Shown: positions 16,605 to 24,966 of the stretch, piece after piece
Layout: every line of letters starts with the position of its first letter
Numbering within the stretch: position 1 is the first letter of the stretch
Source of the DNA: Agitococcus lubricus
GTDB taxonomy: Bacteria > Pseudomonadota > Gammaproteobacteria > Pseudomonadales > Moraxellaceae
DNA: 64,000 nucleotides
Assembly (NCBI RefSeq): GCF_003051055.1
Contig: NZ_QAON01000012.1
Coordinates: forward strand, 1 to 64,000
Direction of reading: 5' to 3'
Program-made: the position numbers and the translations under genes
Notes under the pieces: generated by a model
The model's input: only the letters and a program-made list of their open reading frames with translations
Told to the model about the DNA's origin: nothing
Databases searched by the model: none

Positions 16605-17534
16605 ATGAGCGAACAACCAAAAAAAATCAGAAAAAAATTACTAAACAAAACCTTAAGTGCGGCTAACAAAGCCTTAGAAGTGGCTGAAGACTTGGTTGAC
16701 ATGGCGCAGGATACCGCCAAATCGGTTGTCGATGCGGCCAGCGATACGGCACGTAATACCTTACAGTTTACCGCAGACAGTGCTCAAACCTTGGTTCAAT
16801 TAGCAGGTGGTGGCGCTAAAATGACAGCGCAACTGGCCAGTGATACTGCCAAAGCGGCAAGTCAGTTGGCACAAGAAGCAGCCTTACAAATGGCGCAAAA
16901 CTATTTCAGTAAAACAACCTTAACGATTGCCGTCAGTGAATCTCAGCTCAATAAACAGTTGAGAAAGATGATAGAAAGCCATGATTATATTGACTTTATT
17001 AAAGTCGATTGTGAACGAGACCGTTTGATTGTCAGCTTGGATGGCCACTATCAGCGTTTGATTTGTACCTTGAGTTTATACTTTGATGTATTGGAGTGTA
17101 AGGTTTCGCATCAAGAGCAATTTTTAATGTTGCGGCACGTTAATACCAACATAGATACCCAGCTCCGCCAAGCCCGAAGTTTAACTAATTTTGCCTTACG
17201 CCGTGCAGCACGCACGACATCATTCGTATTGAAACGTTTACCTGAAAAAGTTGACCCTGTGAGTTTCTTTCTCAGCCGTGTTGATGGTTTTAGTCAAGAA
17301 GGCCCCTATTTGTGGCGTGTGGCATTACATAAAAACTTATTGATTGAGCTGTTGCAAAATCGTTCTTGGATTGTCGAAAAATTACTAAGTCTTACAGACC
17401 TCTCTGTTATACCAGGTCTCTCTCTCCTGTTAGACAGTGAAGATATGTTATTAAAATTGGCGAATCAATTTGAGATTCGTTCTCTACGTGTCATGCCTAA
17501 TCGTTTAGATTTATTGGTCGGTATTAATACCTAA
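16605..17534 (+). CDS. Protein with seven 11-residue amphipathic repeats; possible lipid-surface protein
   Basis: 309 residues from ATG 16605, chosen because GAGG lies 5 bases before it. After a basic N-terminus (KKIRKK), residues 21-97 fall into seven gap-free 11-residue units with Ala (or Thr) at position 3 and Ala at position 7, for example DAASDTARNTL (43-53) and QLASDTAKAAS (76-86). Such 11/3 helices in synucleins, perilipins, apolipoproteins and LEA proteins lie flat on lipid surfaces. Residues 105-309 form a separate alpha/beta region with two similar-looking halves (SESQLNKQL... and LHKNLLIELL...), faintly like DUF2993/TULIP lipid-binding proteins. No signal peptide. I do not recognise a named family. 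Lipid inclusion coat protein is a hypothesis. Confidence 0.7.
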   Translation: MSEQPKKIRKKLLNKTLSAANKALEVAEDLVDMAQDTAKSVVDAASDTARNTLQFTADSAQTLVQLAGGGAKMTAQLASDTAKAASQLAQEAALQMAQNYFSKTTLTIAVSESQLNKQLRKMIESHDYIDFIKVDCERDRLIVSLDGHYQRLICTLSLYFDVLECKVSHQEQFLMLRHVNTNIDTQLRQARSLTNFALRRAARTTSFVLKRLPEKVDPVSFFLSRVDGFSQEGPYLWRVALHKNLLIELLQNRSWIVEKLLSLTDLSVIPGLSLLLDSEDMLLKLANQFEIRSLRVMPNRLDLLVGINT

Positions 17535-17676
17535 GGTGTACGTATAACAGGTCATTTGAGGCCATGCTGACCTGAGACAGTCCCCTAATGATATGGGTTT
17601 TTAAGTCTATTTGCGTTAGTTTCTCTCACAAGTATGGTATCTCTTCGTGAGTACGTTGATTGATTAGGAAAATATA

Positions 17677-18525
17677 ATGACCGATATTGATAGCTCAAGT
17701 ATTAGTTTTACTGCTTACTATACAGGTGAAGTATGGCGGCAACATGGTTTGTCTTCGGATATTTTTAAGACGAATACAGGAAAAACCTTGTTTTATTTGG
17801 GGCAACCTATCGAAAAGATCGCTAAAACCGTGATGGGTTTTTCGACACAAACAACCTTATTACAACGCCATCATATGATTGATTATGTGGTTAAAAAAGC
17901 GATAGAAGAACAAGGCGTGAGTCAAATTGTGGAAATAGCCTGTGGTATGTCACCACGGGGTGTGCGTTTCCGTCAGCAATACCCAGATTTGCATTATATA
18001 GAAGCGGACTTACCTGCCATGTTGGCGCATAAGCAACGCTTACTCACTGAACATGGTTTATTAAATGAACATCATCGTGTGGCATCAATCAATATTTTAG
18101 CCGAGGATAGTGCTGATGCCTTGGCGGTTGTTTTCGCTAAACAATTAGACCCTCAGCGCAAGACCTTAGTCATCACCGAAGGCTTAATTAACTATTTTGA
18201 TTTAGCCACCATTAGTATTTTTTGGCAAAACCTAGCGCAAGCCTTAAAAAAATTTCCACAAGCAGGGTATGTGACTGATTTATATCCTAATTTCCCGTGG
18301 CATCCGATGACAAAGCTCATCAATGGTTTTGTCTATGGCTTGTCAAAGGCCACTAAAAGCCATGTCAGTCTACACTTTAAGAATGAACAAGCGATTATTG
18401 AAGGCTTTAAAGAGCTCGGTTTTGCTAAGACAAATGTCCATATTCCAGAAAGTTATTATGGCGTCTTGCCCATTCCCACACAACGTGTAGCCAGCTTGGT
18501 GAGAGTGGTTGAAAATTGGGTTTAA
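17677..18525 (+). CDS. SAM-dependent methyltransferase, leucine carboxyl methyltransferase (PPM1/Tcmp) family
   Basis: 282 residues. The N-terminal segment around SFTAYYTGEVWRQHGLS and RHHMIDYVV, the SAM-binding EIACGMSPRG (near 88-97), EADLPAM, and VITEGLINYF match the LCMT/PPM1 family, where methyl groups are put on small-molecule or peptide carboxylates or O-atoms. The physiological substrate is unknown. Its stop TAA overlaps the ATG of the DUF2256 gene (TAATG), so the two are translationally coupled. Confidence 0.85.
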   Translation: MTDIDSSSISFTAYYTGEVWRQHGLSSDIFKTNTGKTLFYLGQPIEKIAKTVMGFSTQTTLLQRHHMIDYVVKKAIEEQGVSQIVEIACGMSPRGVRFRQQYPDLHYIEADLPAMLAHKQRLLTEHGLLNEHHRVASINILAEDSADALAVVFAKQLDPQRKTLVITEGLINYFDLATISIFWQNLAQALKKFPQAGYVTDLYPNFPWHPMTKLINGFVYGLSKATKSHVSLHFKNEQAIIEGFKELGFAKTNVHIPESYYGVLPIPTQRVASLVRVVENWV

Positions 18526-18680
18526 TGATTGACAAAACAGACTTGCCTTCTAAACAATGTCCAGTGTGTTTGCATGCTTTTACATGACGTAAAAAATGGG
18601 TGGATAAATGGGATGAGGTTAAGTATTGCTCAGAACGCTGTCGTCGTAACAAATCGCAGACCCGCGTTGATATCACATGA
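18525..18680 (+). pseudogene. DUF2256 zinc-knuckle gene interrupted by an in-frame UGA
   Basis: A 51-codon frame starting at ATG 18525 encodes a DUF2256 protein: DLPSKQCPVC, then FT, then RKKWVDKWDEVKYCSERCRR. Four zinc-ligand cysteines (two in CPVC, two in YCSERC) are kept. Codon 21 (18585-18587) is TGA where family members, as I recall, have Trp (FTWRKKW), so a single TGG to TGA change explains it. The frame after it is fully conserved with no indel, and it overlaps both neighbours (TAATG before, ATGA after). It could be a fresh nonsense mutation, an assembly error, or a UGA that is read through (the next base is C, a leaky context). Confidence 0.8.
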
Positions 18681-19582
18681 TTGACGTCCACCAATATCGC
18701 ATTATTGCGACTTTATTAAGCTCTGGCCTGAGTCCACTCCAAACACTTGAACAATTAATTCAGCAAAACAGGACAGATAATCGGCTAAGCAAACGCTTAG
18801 TGTACTGTCAGTCTTTGCTGCAACAAGGCGCAAGTTTTGTACAAGCATGCCAACAAAGTCATCTCTTTAATCCTTACCAAGGCCAACAGCTCTTGCTAGC
18901 AGAGTTAGCAGGTAAATTGCCACAATCGTTAATAACGTTGGCAAATGAGCAAGAACAAGCACAGCAACGAACACAACGACTCAAAGCACAACTCGTATTA
19001 TCACAAACCGTCATGCTCATTGCCTTAGCGGTGAGTGTAGTGCTGGCTTTATTTTATGGTCAATCCTTAGTTATGCAGTTGTTGGTGGCGGTTTGTGTGG
19101 TTATGGCAACACGGCTATTATTTCGCGTATTAAGCACAGACCACTTAGCGGTGATGGCATGGTTATGGCGTAGTAGGCTACTGTATCTGAGTAAAACCTT
19201 AGCCCGTTATTATGAATATTATTTTTGTAGTTTGTTGATTCAGCAATTAAGTGCGGGTATAGATGCCCAACAAGCGATTAAACAATTACAGGGTGTAATC
19301 GAGTCACCAACTTATAGAATACATGTTAGAAAAGCACTTAGCTTGTTGGAGGAAGGGAAAAGCCTGACGCTAGCACTGACTAAGTCGGAACTAATTCTTC
19401 ATCCTGCACTAAAACAAATTTGGTCGATTGGTGAATATAGTGGTCGTTTAGAAAGTCATGTCCAACACTATTTAGCGACAGAGGCTCAGTATTTACGTTT
19501 GCTAACCGACAGTTTTTATACATGGCTACCGCGTTTATACTATGCCTTAACCTTAATTGTGATTGCCAAGTATTTGCTTTGA
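18677..19582 (+). CDS. GspF/PilC-like inner-membrane protein, orphan
   Basis: 301 residues. Two T2SSF-type helical domains (residues ~1-95 and ~175-275) are separated by two central transmembrane helices (about 105-150), with a last helix at the C-terminus (LYYALTLIVIAKYLL). GQQLLLAELAGKLPQSL and IGEYSGRLESHV are the repeated GE..G/L..L motifs of the family. GspF/PilC proteins are the platform of type II secretion and type IV pili. It is shorter than the usual ~400 residues, and no gspE, pilB or pilin gene is nearby, so its machine is unknown. ATG overlaps the DUF2256 stop (ATGA). Confidence 0.8.
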   Translation: MIDVHQYRIIATLLSSGLSPLQTLEQLIQQNRTDNRLSKRLVYCQSLLQQGASFVQACQQSHLFNPYQGQQLLLAELAGKLPQSLITLANEQEQAQQRTQRLKAQLVLSQTVMLIALAVSVVLALFYGQSLVMQLLVAVCVVMATRLLFRVLSTDHLAVMAWLWRSRLLYLSKTLARYYEYYFCSLLIQQLSAGIDAQQAIKQLQGVIESPTYRIHVRKALSLLEEGKSLTLALTKSELILHPALKQIWSIGEYSGRLESHVQHYLATEAQYLRLLTDSFYTWLPRLYYALTLIVIAKYLL

Positions 19583-19587
19583 AACGA

Positions 19588-20040
19588 TTATTTGGGTAAA
19601 TGTTTGGTTAAAAAGCGGTCGAGCTGATTGGCAAATGCGGTTTTATCTTTGGCACTATAGGCAGCGGTAAAACTCTGTACTTGGCCACTGTCGCGTAGTT
19701 CGGTCATCAAGTTCCGCATAGTCAGACGATTGCCAATGGTTTCGGGGGTATAAAACTCACCGCGTGGATTTAAGGCATAAACCCCATTATTGACGACTGC
19801 TGCGGCAAGGGGAATATCGGCAGTAATCACTAAGTCACCGCGTTGTGCTTGTTGAACAATCCAGTTATCGGCGACATCAAAGCCCGCAGGCACTTGTATC
19901 GAGCGAATATAAGGCGAGGCAGGAACACGAATATGTTGATTCGCCACTAACGTCAATGGCACTTTCAAGCGGTCAACGGCACGGAATAAGATATCTTTGA
20001 CGACGATGGGGCAGGCATCGGCATCTACCCAAATGTGCAT
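19588..20040 (-). CDS. yaiI: YaiI/YqxD family protein (UPF0178, DUF188)
   Basis: 150 residues, the usual length. [11 protein letters not shown], the N-terminal acidic pair, [12 protein letters not shown], and NPRGEFYT are family signatures of a PIN-like fold with conserved Asp residues; nuclease activity is suspected, not proven. Its ATG touches the stop of the HAD phosphatase gene (shared base 20040), so it is the last gene of the lptM-lysA-dapF-xerC operon. Confidence 0.93.
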   Translation of the reverse strand: MHIWVDADACPIVVKDILFRAVDRLKVPLTLVANQHIRVPASPYIRSIQVPAGFDVADNWIVQQAQRGDLVITADIPLAAAVVNNGVYALNPRGEFYTPETIGNRLTMRNLMTELRDSGQVQSFTAAYSAKDKTAFANQLDRFLTKHLPK

Positions 20041-20747
20041 TAGTGATGTTCCTTATGTTTATCTAACAGAGCAATCGCTTGGGGTAATTCTTCAAAATTG
20101 GTCACAATCGCATCGGGCTGTATTTTTAACGGCCATACTTGGTTTAACCAGTTGACCCAAATAGTTTTCATCCCAATATCCTGTGCAGCTTGAATATCTT
20201 GAACAGGATGGTCGCCAATATGAATAGCTTGGTGTGCGTCGGCTTGGGCATGACTGAGCGCTTGCTGAAACATGGCAGGATGAGGTTTGGCAAAGCCCAC
20301 GCTGGCAGCAGATAAATGATGTTCAAATAAATGACCAATGCCCACTTTATGAACATCGGCATTGCCATTGCTGAGTGCATACATTTTATATTTAGGGGCT
20401 AATTCTTCGAGTGTTTCCAACACATAAGGAAAATATTGCACAATATTGCGTTGTTGCTGAAAAACTTCATAGGCTTTTTTGACAATCTCATTCACATCCC
20501 CTTGAACATGACCATCTAACACCTGTTTCAGTGTTTTGAGGCGTAGTTGTGTGAGGTCGTGGCGAATATCAGGGTTTTCGGAAGAAATTTTTTGTTTGTA
20601 TTGTTCAAATTGAACGATGCTGACTTTGAAACGTAACGCAGGTTGATTTTGATAAATCCATTCCATCATGGCGTTTTCGGCACGCGCAATAATAGGGTCA
20701 ACTGACCATAAGGTATTGTCTAAGTCAAAGGTCAATAGTTTAATCAT
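20040..20747 (-). CDS. HAD-IA family phosphatase, YigB-like
   Basis: 235 residues. HAD motif I is FDLDNTLW (Asp8, Asp10), motif II Ser in ALSNGN, motif III Lys in [10 protein letters not shown] and motif [13 protein letters not shown]. The cap between motifs I and II is helical (subclass IA). E. coli YigB is an FMN/sugar-phosphate phosphatase in the same dapF-xerC neighbourhood, and this is the likely orthologue. Overlaps xerC by 4 bases. Confidence 0.9.
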   Translation of the reverse strand: MIKLLTFDLDNTLWSVDPIIARAENAMMEWIYQNQPALRFKVSIVQFEQYKQKISSENPDIRHDLTQLRLKTLKQVLDGHVQGDVNEIVKKAYEVFQQQRNIVQYFPYVLETLEELAPKYKMYALSNGNADVHKVGIGHLFEHHLSAASVGFAKPHPAMFQQALSHAQADAHQAIHIGDHPVQDIQAAQDIGMKTIWVNWLNQVWPLKIQPDAIVTNFEELPQAIALLDKHKEHH

Positions 20748-21679
20748 TTTTTCGCTCTGGGGTGTGCTTTGTCATACACTTGCGCCAGATGCTGATAATC
20801 CAAATGCGTATAAATCTGAGTCGTGCTTATGTTGGCATGACCCAACAACTCCTGCACAGCTCGCAAGTCTTGGCTAGATTCTAACAGATGTGAGGCAAAA
20901 CAGTGACGGAATAAATGCGGATGTAAGTGTTGAGGCAAGCCTAAACGCTGGCTATGGTACGTTAAGGCTTGTTGTATGCCCCGCTCGGTAAAACGTCCAC
21001 CCCGTTCATTGAGAAATAAATAGTTGCCACTGTCAGCTTTAAGAAAGTCTGGGCGTAGGCTCAACCATTGTTTAATTGCGGCAATTGCCTTGCGGCCAAC
21101 AGGAATGACACGTGTTTTGTTGCCTTTGCCGATGACGGTAATCAGGCCTGCACGTATGTCGATGTCATTTAAGCCACAATGACTCAATTCGGAGACCCGT
21201 AAGCCACTGGAATACAGTAGCTCCATAATCGCTTTATCGCGTTGCCATAATGTTGCCGCATGGGCAGATTCGGGTGCAGGCGAGTGGTCGAGTAATTGGT
21301 GAATAAGGTCTACGTCCATGACGGTGGGTAGGTCACGGTGTGGACGTTTGATACGAAAGGCTTTGGCAGGGTTGTAACTGACTTTACCTTGTTGCCCCAA
21401 CCAGTCATAAAAACCACGCATCGCCGAGAGTAGACGTTGTACACTGGTTTTTGCTAACGAGTTAGTCGATAACAGAGGGCCAATAAATTGGGTGAGTCGG
21501 TCTTGGTCTAGTTCTGCCCAGTCTTCACAACCTTGCTGGCACAAAAATTGTGCCAGTTTGTGCATATCACGCTGATAGGCGAGTAAGGTATGTTCGGAGA
21601 CATAACGCTGACTTGCTAGTAGGTCGAGCCATGTGTCAAGGTCGTGTTCAAAATGCACAAGTGCCTTATTGCCATTCAT
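20744..21679 (-). CDS. xerC: Tyrosine recombinase XerC
   Basis: 311 residues. ATG 21679 is preferred over a TTG at 21700. The N-terminal SAM-like core-binding domain (10-100) is followed by the catalytic domain with Arg161 (SSGLRVSE), Lys185, His255 and Arg258 (HLFRH), His281 (LLGHANIS) and nucleophile Tyr290 (QIYTHL). With XerD it resolves chromosome dimers at dif during division. Gene order dapF-xerC-yigB is the same as in E. coli, which separates it from XerD and phage integrases. Overlaps dapF by 14 bases. Confidence 0.96.
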   Translation of the reverse strand: MNGNKALVHFEHDLDTWLDLLASQRYVSEHTLLAYQRDMHKLAQFLCQQGCEDWAELDQDRLTQFIGPLLSTNSLAKTSVQRLLSAMRGFYDWLGQQGKVSYNPAKAFRIKRPHRDLPTVMDVDLIHQLLDHSPAPESAHAATLWQRDKAIMELLYSSGLRVSELSHCGLNDIDIRAGLITVIGKGNKTRVIPVGRKAIAAIKQWLSLRPDFLKADSGNYLFLNERGGRFTERGIQQALTYHSQRLGLPQHLHPHLFRHCFASHLLESSQDLRAVQELLGHANISTTQIYTHLDYQHLAQVYDKAHPRAKK

Positions 21680-22508
21680 ACAAGCGCAATACTCCGTCAA
21701 ATACGCGTGCGGTAGGCCCTGTCATCCACACAGGATGACCTTCGCCTTGCCAGCGAATATCCAGCTCGCCACCACGTAATTGTACACGCACACGTTCATC
21801 CAATAAGCCTTGTTGAATACCCGCGACGACGGCAGCACATGTGCCTGTGCCACAGGCTAACGTTTCGCCTGAACCACGTTCAAAGACACGCAATTTTGCA
21901 CGTTGACGGTCGATAATCTCTAAAAAGCCGACATTGACACGCTCAGGAAAACGCGGATGATTTTCAATGATACGTCCCCATTCTCTGACAGGGGCGGTAT
22001 TGACATTATCGACTAAAATCACGGCATGCGGATTTCCCATGCTGACCGCGCTAATCTCAATAATATGGTCGCTCACGTCTAAAGGATAGGTAAGCGCGCG
22101 TGCGGAAGCAATAAACGGAATGTCGTTAGGTTCAAGACGAGGGACTCCCATGTTGACTCTGACCCAACCGTTGGGCGCGATATTTAGCTCAATTATACCG
22201 CTGGCTGTTTCGACAATCAGTTTTGTTTTGCGACTTAATTTACGGTCACGGACAAAACGGGCAAAACAGCGAGCGCCGTTACCACATTGCTGAACTTCAG
22301 AACCATCGGCATTAAAAATACGATAGCGGAAGTCGACATCGGGACGTGTGGGAGCTTCAACCAACAGTAATTGGTCAAAGCCGACACCAAAATGGCGGTC
22401 AGCAATTTGTTTGATTTGATGAGTGTCTAAACGAGCACGTTGGCTAATACAGTCAATCACCACAAAATCATTGCCAAGGCCATGCATCTTGGTAAATTCC
22501 AGACGCAT
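21666..22508 (-). CDS. dapF: Diaminopimelate epimerase DapF
   Basis: 280 residues. ATG 22508 has AGAGA 7 bases upstream, better placed than for ATG 22514. [13 protein letters not shown] opens the protein; the two catalytic cysteines are Cys75 (QQCGNGARC) and Cys219 (ACGTGTCA). It converts LL- to meso-diaminopimelate in lysine and peptidoglycan synthesis. Directly downstream of lysA in the same operon. Confidence 0.97.
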   Translation of the reverse strand: MRLEFTKMHGLGNDFVVIDCISQRARLDTHQIKQIADRHFGVGFDQLLLVEAPTRPDVDFRYRIFNADGSEVQQCGNGARCFARFVRDRKLSRKTKLIVETASGIIELNIAPNGWVRVNMGVPRLEPNDIPFIASARALTYPLDVSDHIIEISAVSMGNPHAVILVDNVNTAPVREWGRIIENHPRFPERVNVGFLEIIDRQRAKLRVFERGSGETLACGTGTCAAVVAGIQQGLLDERVRVQLRGGELDIRWQGEGHPVWMTGPTARVFDGVLRLYEWQ

Positions 22509-22559
22509 AATCATTCTCTCTTATAATTCGTTTGGCGCGCGTTGTTAAGGACTGTGATG

Positions 22560-22605
22560 CATAGAGTCAGTATGGCGTGATGGCCATCAATGCAATGACT
22601 CTATG
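22560..22605 (-). repeat. Nested palindrome between lysA and dapF
   Basis: Arms CATAGAGTCA (22560-22569) and TGACTCTATG (22596-22605) enclose the perfect 12-base palindrome TGATGGCCATCA (22578-22589). It fills the only sizeable gap (about 150 bases) in this otherwise compact operon. In mRNA it would form a stable hairpin; a processing site, attenuator or small dispersed repeat are all possible. Confidence 0.55.
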
Positions 22606-22657
22606 ACAGTGTTTAATCATACGCTTAGAAACAATCACTTGTACTCTATAGTTGACG

Positions 22658-23905
22658 TTAAGGCAACACAGATTCAAGGGCTAATAAGTCAGCAATCGTT
22701 TCGCGTCGGCGAATCACATAAGATTTATCGCCATCTACCATAATTTCTGCTGCTCGACCGCGTGTGTTGTAATTGGAGCTCATGACAAAGCCATAGGCGC
22801 CTGCGCCACAAACAGCCAATAAGTCGCCTGCGCGAAGGGCTAAATCGCGGTCTTTTCCTAAAAAGTCGCCCGTTTCACAGACAGCACCTACCACATCATA
22901 GCGTTGTTTATCGATATCTGTATGGGGTTGTACGGGAATAATGTCCATCCATGCCCCATATAACGAAGGGCGAATTAAATCGTTCATGGCGGCATCAATA
23001 ATCGCGAAGTTTTTATAGTTCGTTGGTTTCAAAAACTCTACTTTGGTCAATAAAATCCCCGCATTCGCTGCAATGGCGCGGCCAGGCTCTAAATAAACGG
23101 TCAGTGTACGACCTTGTAATTTACCCAAGAGTGCTTGGGCATATTCGGCAGGTGTAGGCGGTGTTTCATCACGATAACGTACACCTAAGCCACCCCCAAT
23201 ATCTAAATGCTCAATAACAATACCGTGTTGTGCTAAGGTATCAATCATGGCCAAGACGCGGTCGAGTGCATCGGCAAAGGGAGTAGTGCTCGTCAGTTGA
23301 GAGCCGATATGACAGTCAATGCCAATCACGTTGAGACCACTTAAGCTGGCAGCATGTTGATAAACTGCGAGGGCTTCATCAATGGCAATACCAAATTTGT
23401 TTTCTTTGAGTCCTGTCGAAATATAAGGATGCGTTTGCGCATCAACATCAGGATTGACCCGTAAAGAAACGGGCGCTTGTTTGCCCAGACTGACGGCAAC
23501 GCGATGGATACGCTCTAATTCAGCCGCAGATTCGACGTTAAAACAGGCGATACCTGCCTCAAGGGCGGTGGCAATTTCAGCATCTTGTTTGCCTAAACCC
23601 GAAAATACCACCTTGCTTGCATCACCGCCAGCCGCGAGCACCCGCGCTAACTCCCCACCTGAAACAATGTCAAAACCTGCACCCAAACGCGCTAAAACAT
23701 TTAATACAGCGAGATTAGAGTTAGCTTTGACCGCATAACACACTTGATGCGCCACACCCGAAAACGCCTCATCAAAGGCACGGTAATGTGCTTCTAAGGC
23801 AGCACGCGAATAGACATATAAAGGCGTACCATATTGATGGGCAAGTTGGCTTAAATCGGAGTTTTCGGCACATAAACGGCCGTGTTGATAGCTAAAAAAC
23901 GTCAT
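22658..23905 (-). CDS. lysA: Diaminopimelate decarboxylase LysA
   Basis: 415 residues, a fold type III PLP enzyme. The PLP lysine is Lys60 in CYAVKANSN; the PLP-phosphate glycine loop is in DIGGGLGVRY, the HIGSQ motif is at about 195, and the catalytic GAVCETGDFLG Cys is near residue 345. It makes L-lysine from meso-diaminopimelate. Placed between lptM (15 bases upstream) and dapF, the common gammaproteobacterial arrangement. Confidence 0.97.
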   Translation of the reverse strand: MTFFSYQHGRLCAENSDLSQLAHQYGTPLYVYSRAALEAHYRAFDEAFSGVAHQVCYAVKANSNLAVLNVLARLGAGFDIVSGGELARVLAAGGDASKVVFSGLGKQDAEIATALEAGIACFNVESAAELERIHRVAVSLGKQAPVSLRVNPDVDAQTHPYISTGLKENKFGIAIDEALAVYQHAASLSGLNVIGIDCHIGSQLTSTTPFADALDRVLAMIDTLAQHGIVIEHLDIGGGLGVRYRDETPPTPAEYAQALLGKLQGRTLTVYLEPGRAIAANAGILLTKVEFLKPTNYKNFAIIDAAMNDLIRPSLYGAWMDIIPVQPHTDIDKQRYDVVGAVCETGDFLGKDRDLALRAGDLLAVCGAGAYGFVMSSNYNTRGRAAEIMVDGDKSYVIRRRETIADLLALESVLP

Positions 23906-23920
23906 GTTCGAGGCTCAATA

Positions 23921-24046
23921 TTAGGGCTGTGAATGAGGAGCAATGGGTGTGGCGGGTGGATTTTTAGCAGGCAAATACAGACCGCCTTTTTGGCCACAAG
24001 CACTTAATAAACAAATGAAGAAAAGTAGTGTGAAAGAACGCATCAT
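23921..24046 (-). CDS. lptM: LPS-assembly lipoprotein LptM (YifL family)
   Basis: A 41-codon gene starting at ATG 24046 or 24043. A short signal peptide (RSFTLLFFICLLSAC) ends in lipobox LSAC with the lipid Cys near 17, followed by the family signature CGQKGGLYLP (CGLKGPLYFP in E. coli) and a Pro-rich tail. LptM assists maturation of the LptD-LptE translocon at the outer membrane. The position directly before lysA-dapF is conserved in many gammaproteobacteria. Confidence 0.9.
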   Translation of the reverse strand: MMRSFTLLFFICLLSACGQKGGLYLPAKNPPATPIAPHSQP

Positions 24047-24070
24047 CACAGTCAAAAACCAAGGGTAAAT

Positions 24071-24091
24071 ATTCCGCTATGCTAGCGGAAT
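24071..24091. promoter_or_regulatory. Perfect 9-bp-arm palindrome upstream of lptM
   Basis: ATTCCGCTA and TAGCGGAAT around TGC, 25-45 bases upstream of the lptM start on the minus strand. No T-run follows on either strand, so it is more likely an operator or leader hairpin than a terminator. Confidence 0.35.
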
Positions 24092-24310
24092 TGTGGACAT
24101 AATACAAAAATCTTCTTATAAATCCGCCTGTCTTATGGTGCTTTTGCTTGAAGTCTGTACGCAGCTAGAAATTTGTCTTGCGTGCTCTCAACGAAGACTT
24201 TGTCGTATGGCAGACAGATTGGTCTATCGTTGTAAATTATGATTGACAGAGTCGTTTACGCCGACTATACCCTTTGACCACGCTATGTATCTTTATAAGG
24301 AAAGCTAATT

Positions 24311-24682
24311 ATGACAGCACAAACCATTATTCCCCTACATGAAAATGCCGTACCAAGCCCCACCAACGATGAGCAAACACCGCTCAGTTTTGCCAGTTTT
24401 GAAGAGTTTTATCCTTTTTATCTTAGTCAGCACGAAAATCAAACCTGTCGCCGTTTACATTTTGTGGGTAGTAGCTTCGGTCTATTAGGTTTAGGGGCAA
24501 CCTTAGTGACAGGAAAAAAACGCTATTTAGCCGCAGGGGTAGTGGCGGGTTATGGTTGTGCATGGGTGGGGCATTTTTTCTTTGAACACAATAAACCTGC
24601 CACCTTTAGTCATCCCTTGTATAGCTTTATGGGAGATTGGGTAATGTATAAAGACATGCTGACAGGAAAAATACCCTTATAA
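24311..24682 (+). CDS. Mpo1-like (DUF962) integral membrane protein
   Basis: 123 residues. FEEFYPFYLSQHENQTCRRLHFVG contributes the first conserved His set, GHFFFEHNKPATFSHPLYSF the second, with two transmembrane helices between; these are the DUF962 signatures. Yeast Mpo1 is an iron-dependent dioxygenase of fatty-acid alpha-oxidation, and the metal-binding His residues are kept here, so a role in 2-hydroxy fatty acid breakdown is plausible but inferred. AAGGA lies upstream of the ATG. Its stop codon lies inside the target duplication of the adjoining repeat. Confidence 0.85.
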   Translation: MTAQTIIPLHENAVPSPTNDEQTPLSFASFEEFYPFYLSQHENQTCRRLHFVGSSFGLLGLGATLVTGKKRYLAAGVVAGYGCAWVGHFFFEHNKPATFSHPLYSFMGDWVMYKDMLTGKIPL

Positions 24683-24683
24683 C

Positions 24684-24820
24684 GGTAATGCCAGTCAGTT
24701 AAGGGAAAAATACCCCCGCGACTTCGCTCAGGGGGCATTTTTCGTTGGTTGAGCGGTGGTCACTGAGCGCAGCCGAAGTGAGTCGAAACCAATAAAAAAT
24801 TTTTAACTGACTGGCATTAC
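24684..24820. mobile_element. MITE-like element, copy 1
   Basis: A 137-base non-coding element with perfect 18-base terminal inverted repeats (GTAATGCCAGTCAGTTAA at 24685-24702 and its complement at 24803-24820), flanked by a 7-base direct repeat TTATAAC (24677-24683 and 24821-24827). It has internal hairpins, one with a G/C stem and flanking A/T tracts like a terminator (about 24705-24742). A diverged copy is at 41861-41982. Confidence 0.8.
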
Positions 24821-24966
24821 TTATAACAAGGTATTTGGTGCTGAGGTGTTGGGTTGACGTCATTAAATAATCGCTAAAGTTCAGGTGCTGTCAATAGCGC
24901 CTAAATCATGACGTTGTTCAGTGAGTTTAAGGCTGTCTGCTATATAAAAAACGCAAGGAGTAGCGT
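24821..24966. other. Short gap after the MITE-like element
   Basis: About 145 bases leading to the secreted-protein gene. An AAGGAG ribosome site ends it. No clear promoter. Confidence 0.3.

Noticed and set aside
18585-18640. Selenocysteine at the UGA of the DUF2256 gene
   Set aside because: No stable SECIS-like hairpin could be seen right after the UGA, and the family has Trp, not Cys, at that position.
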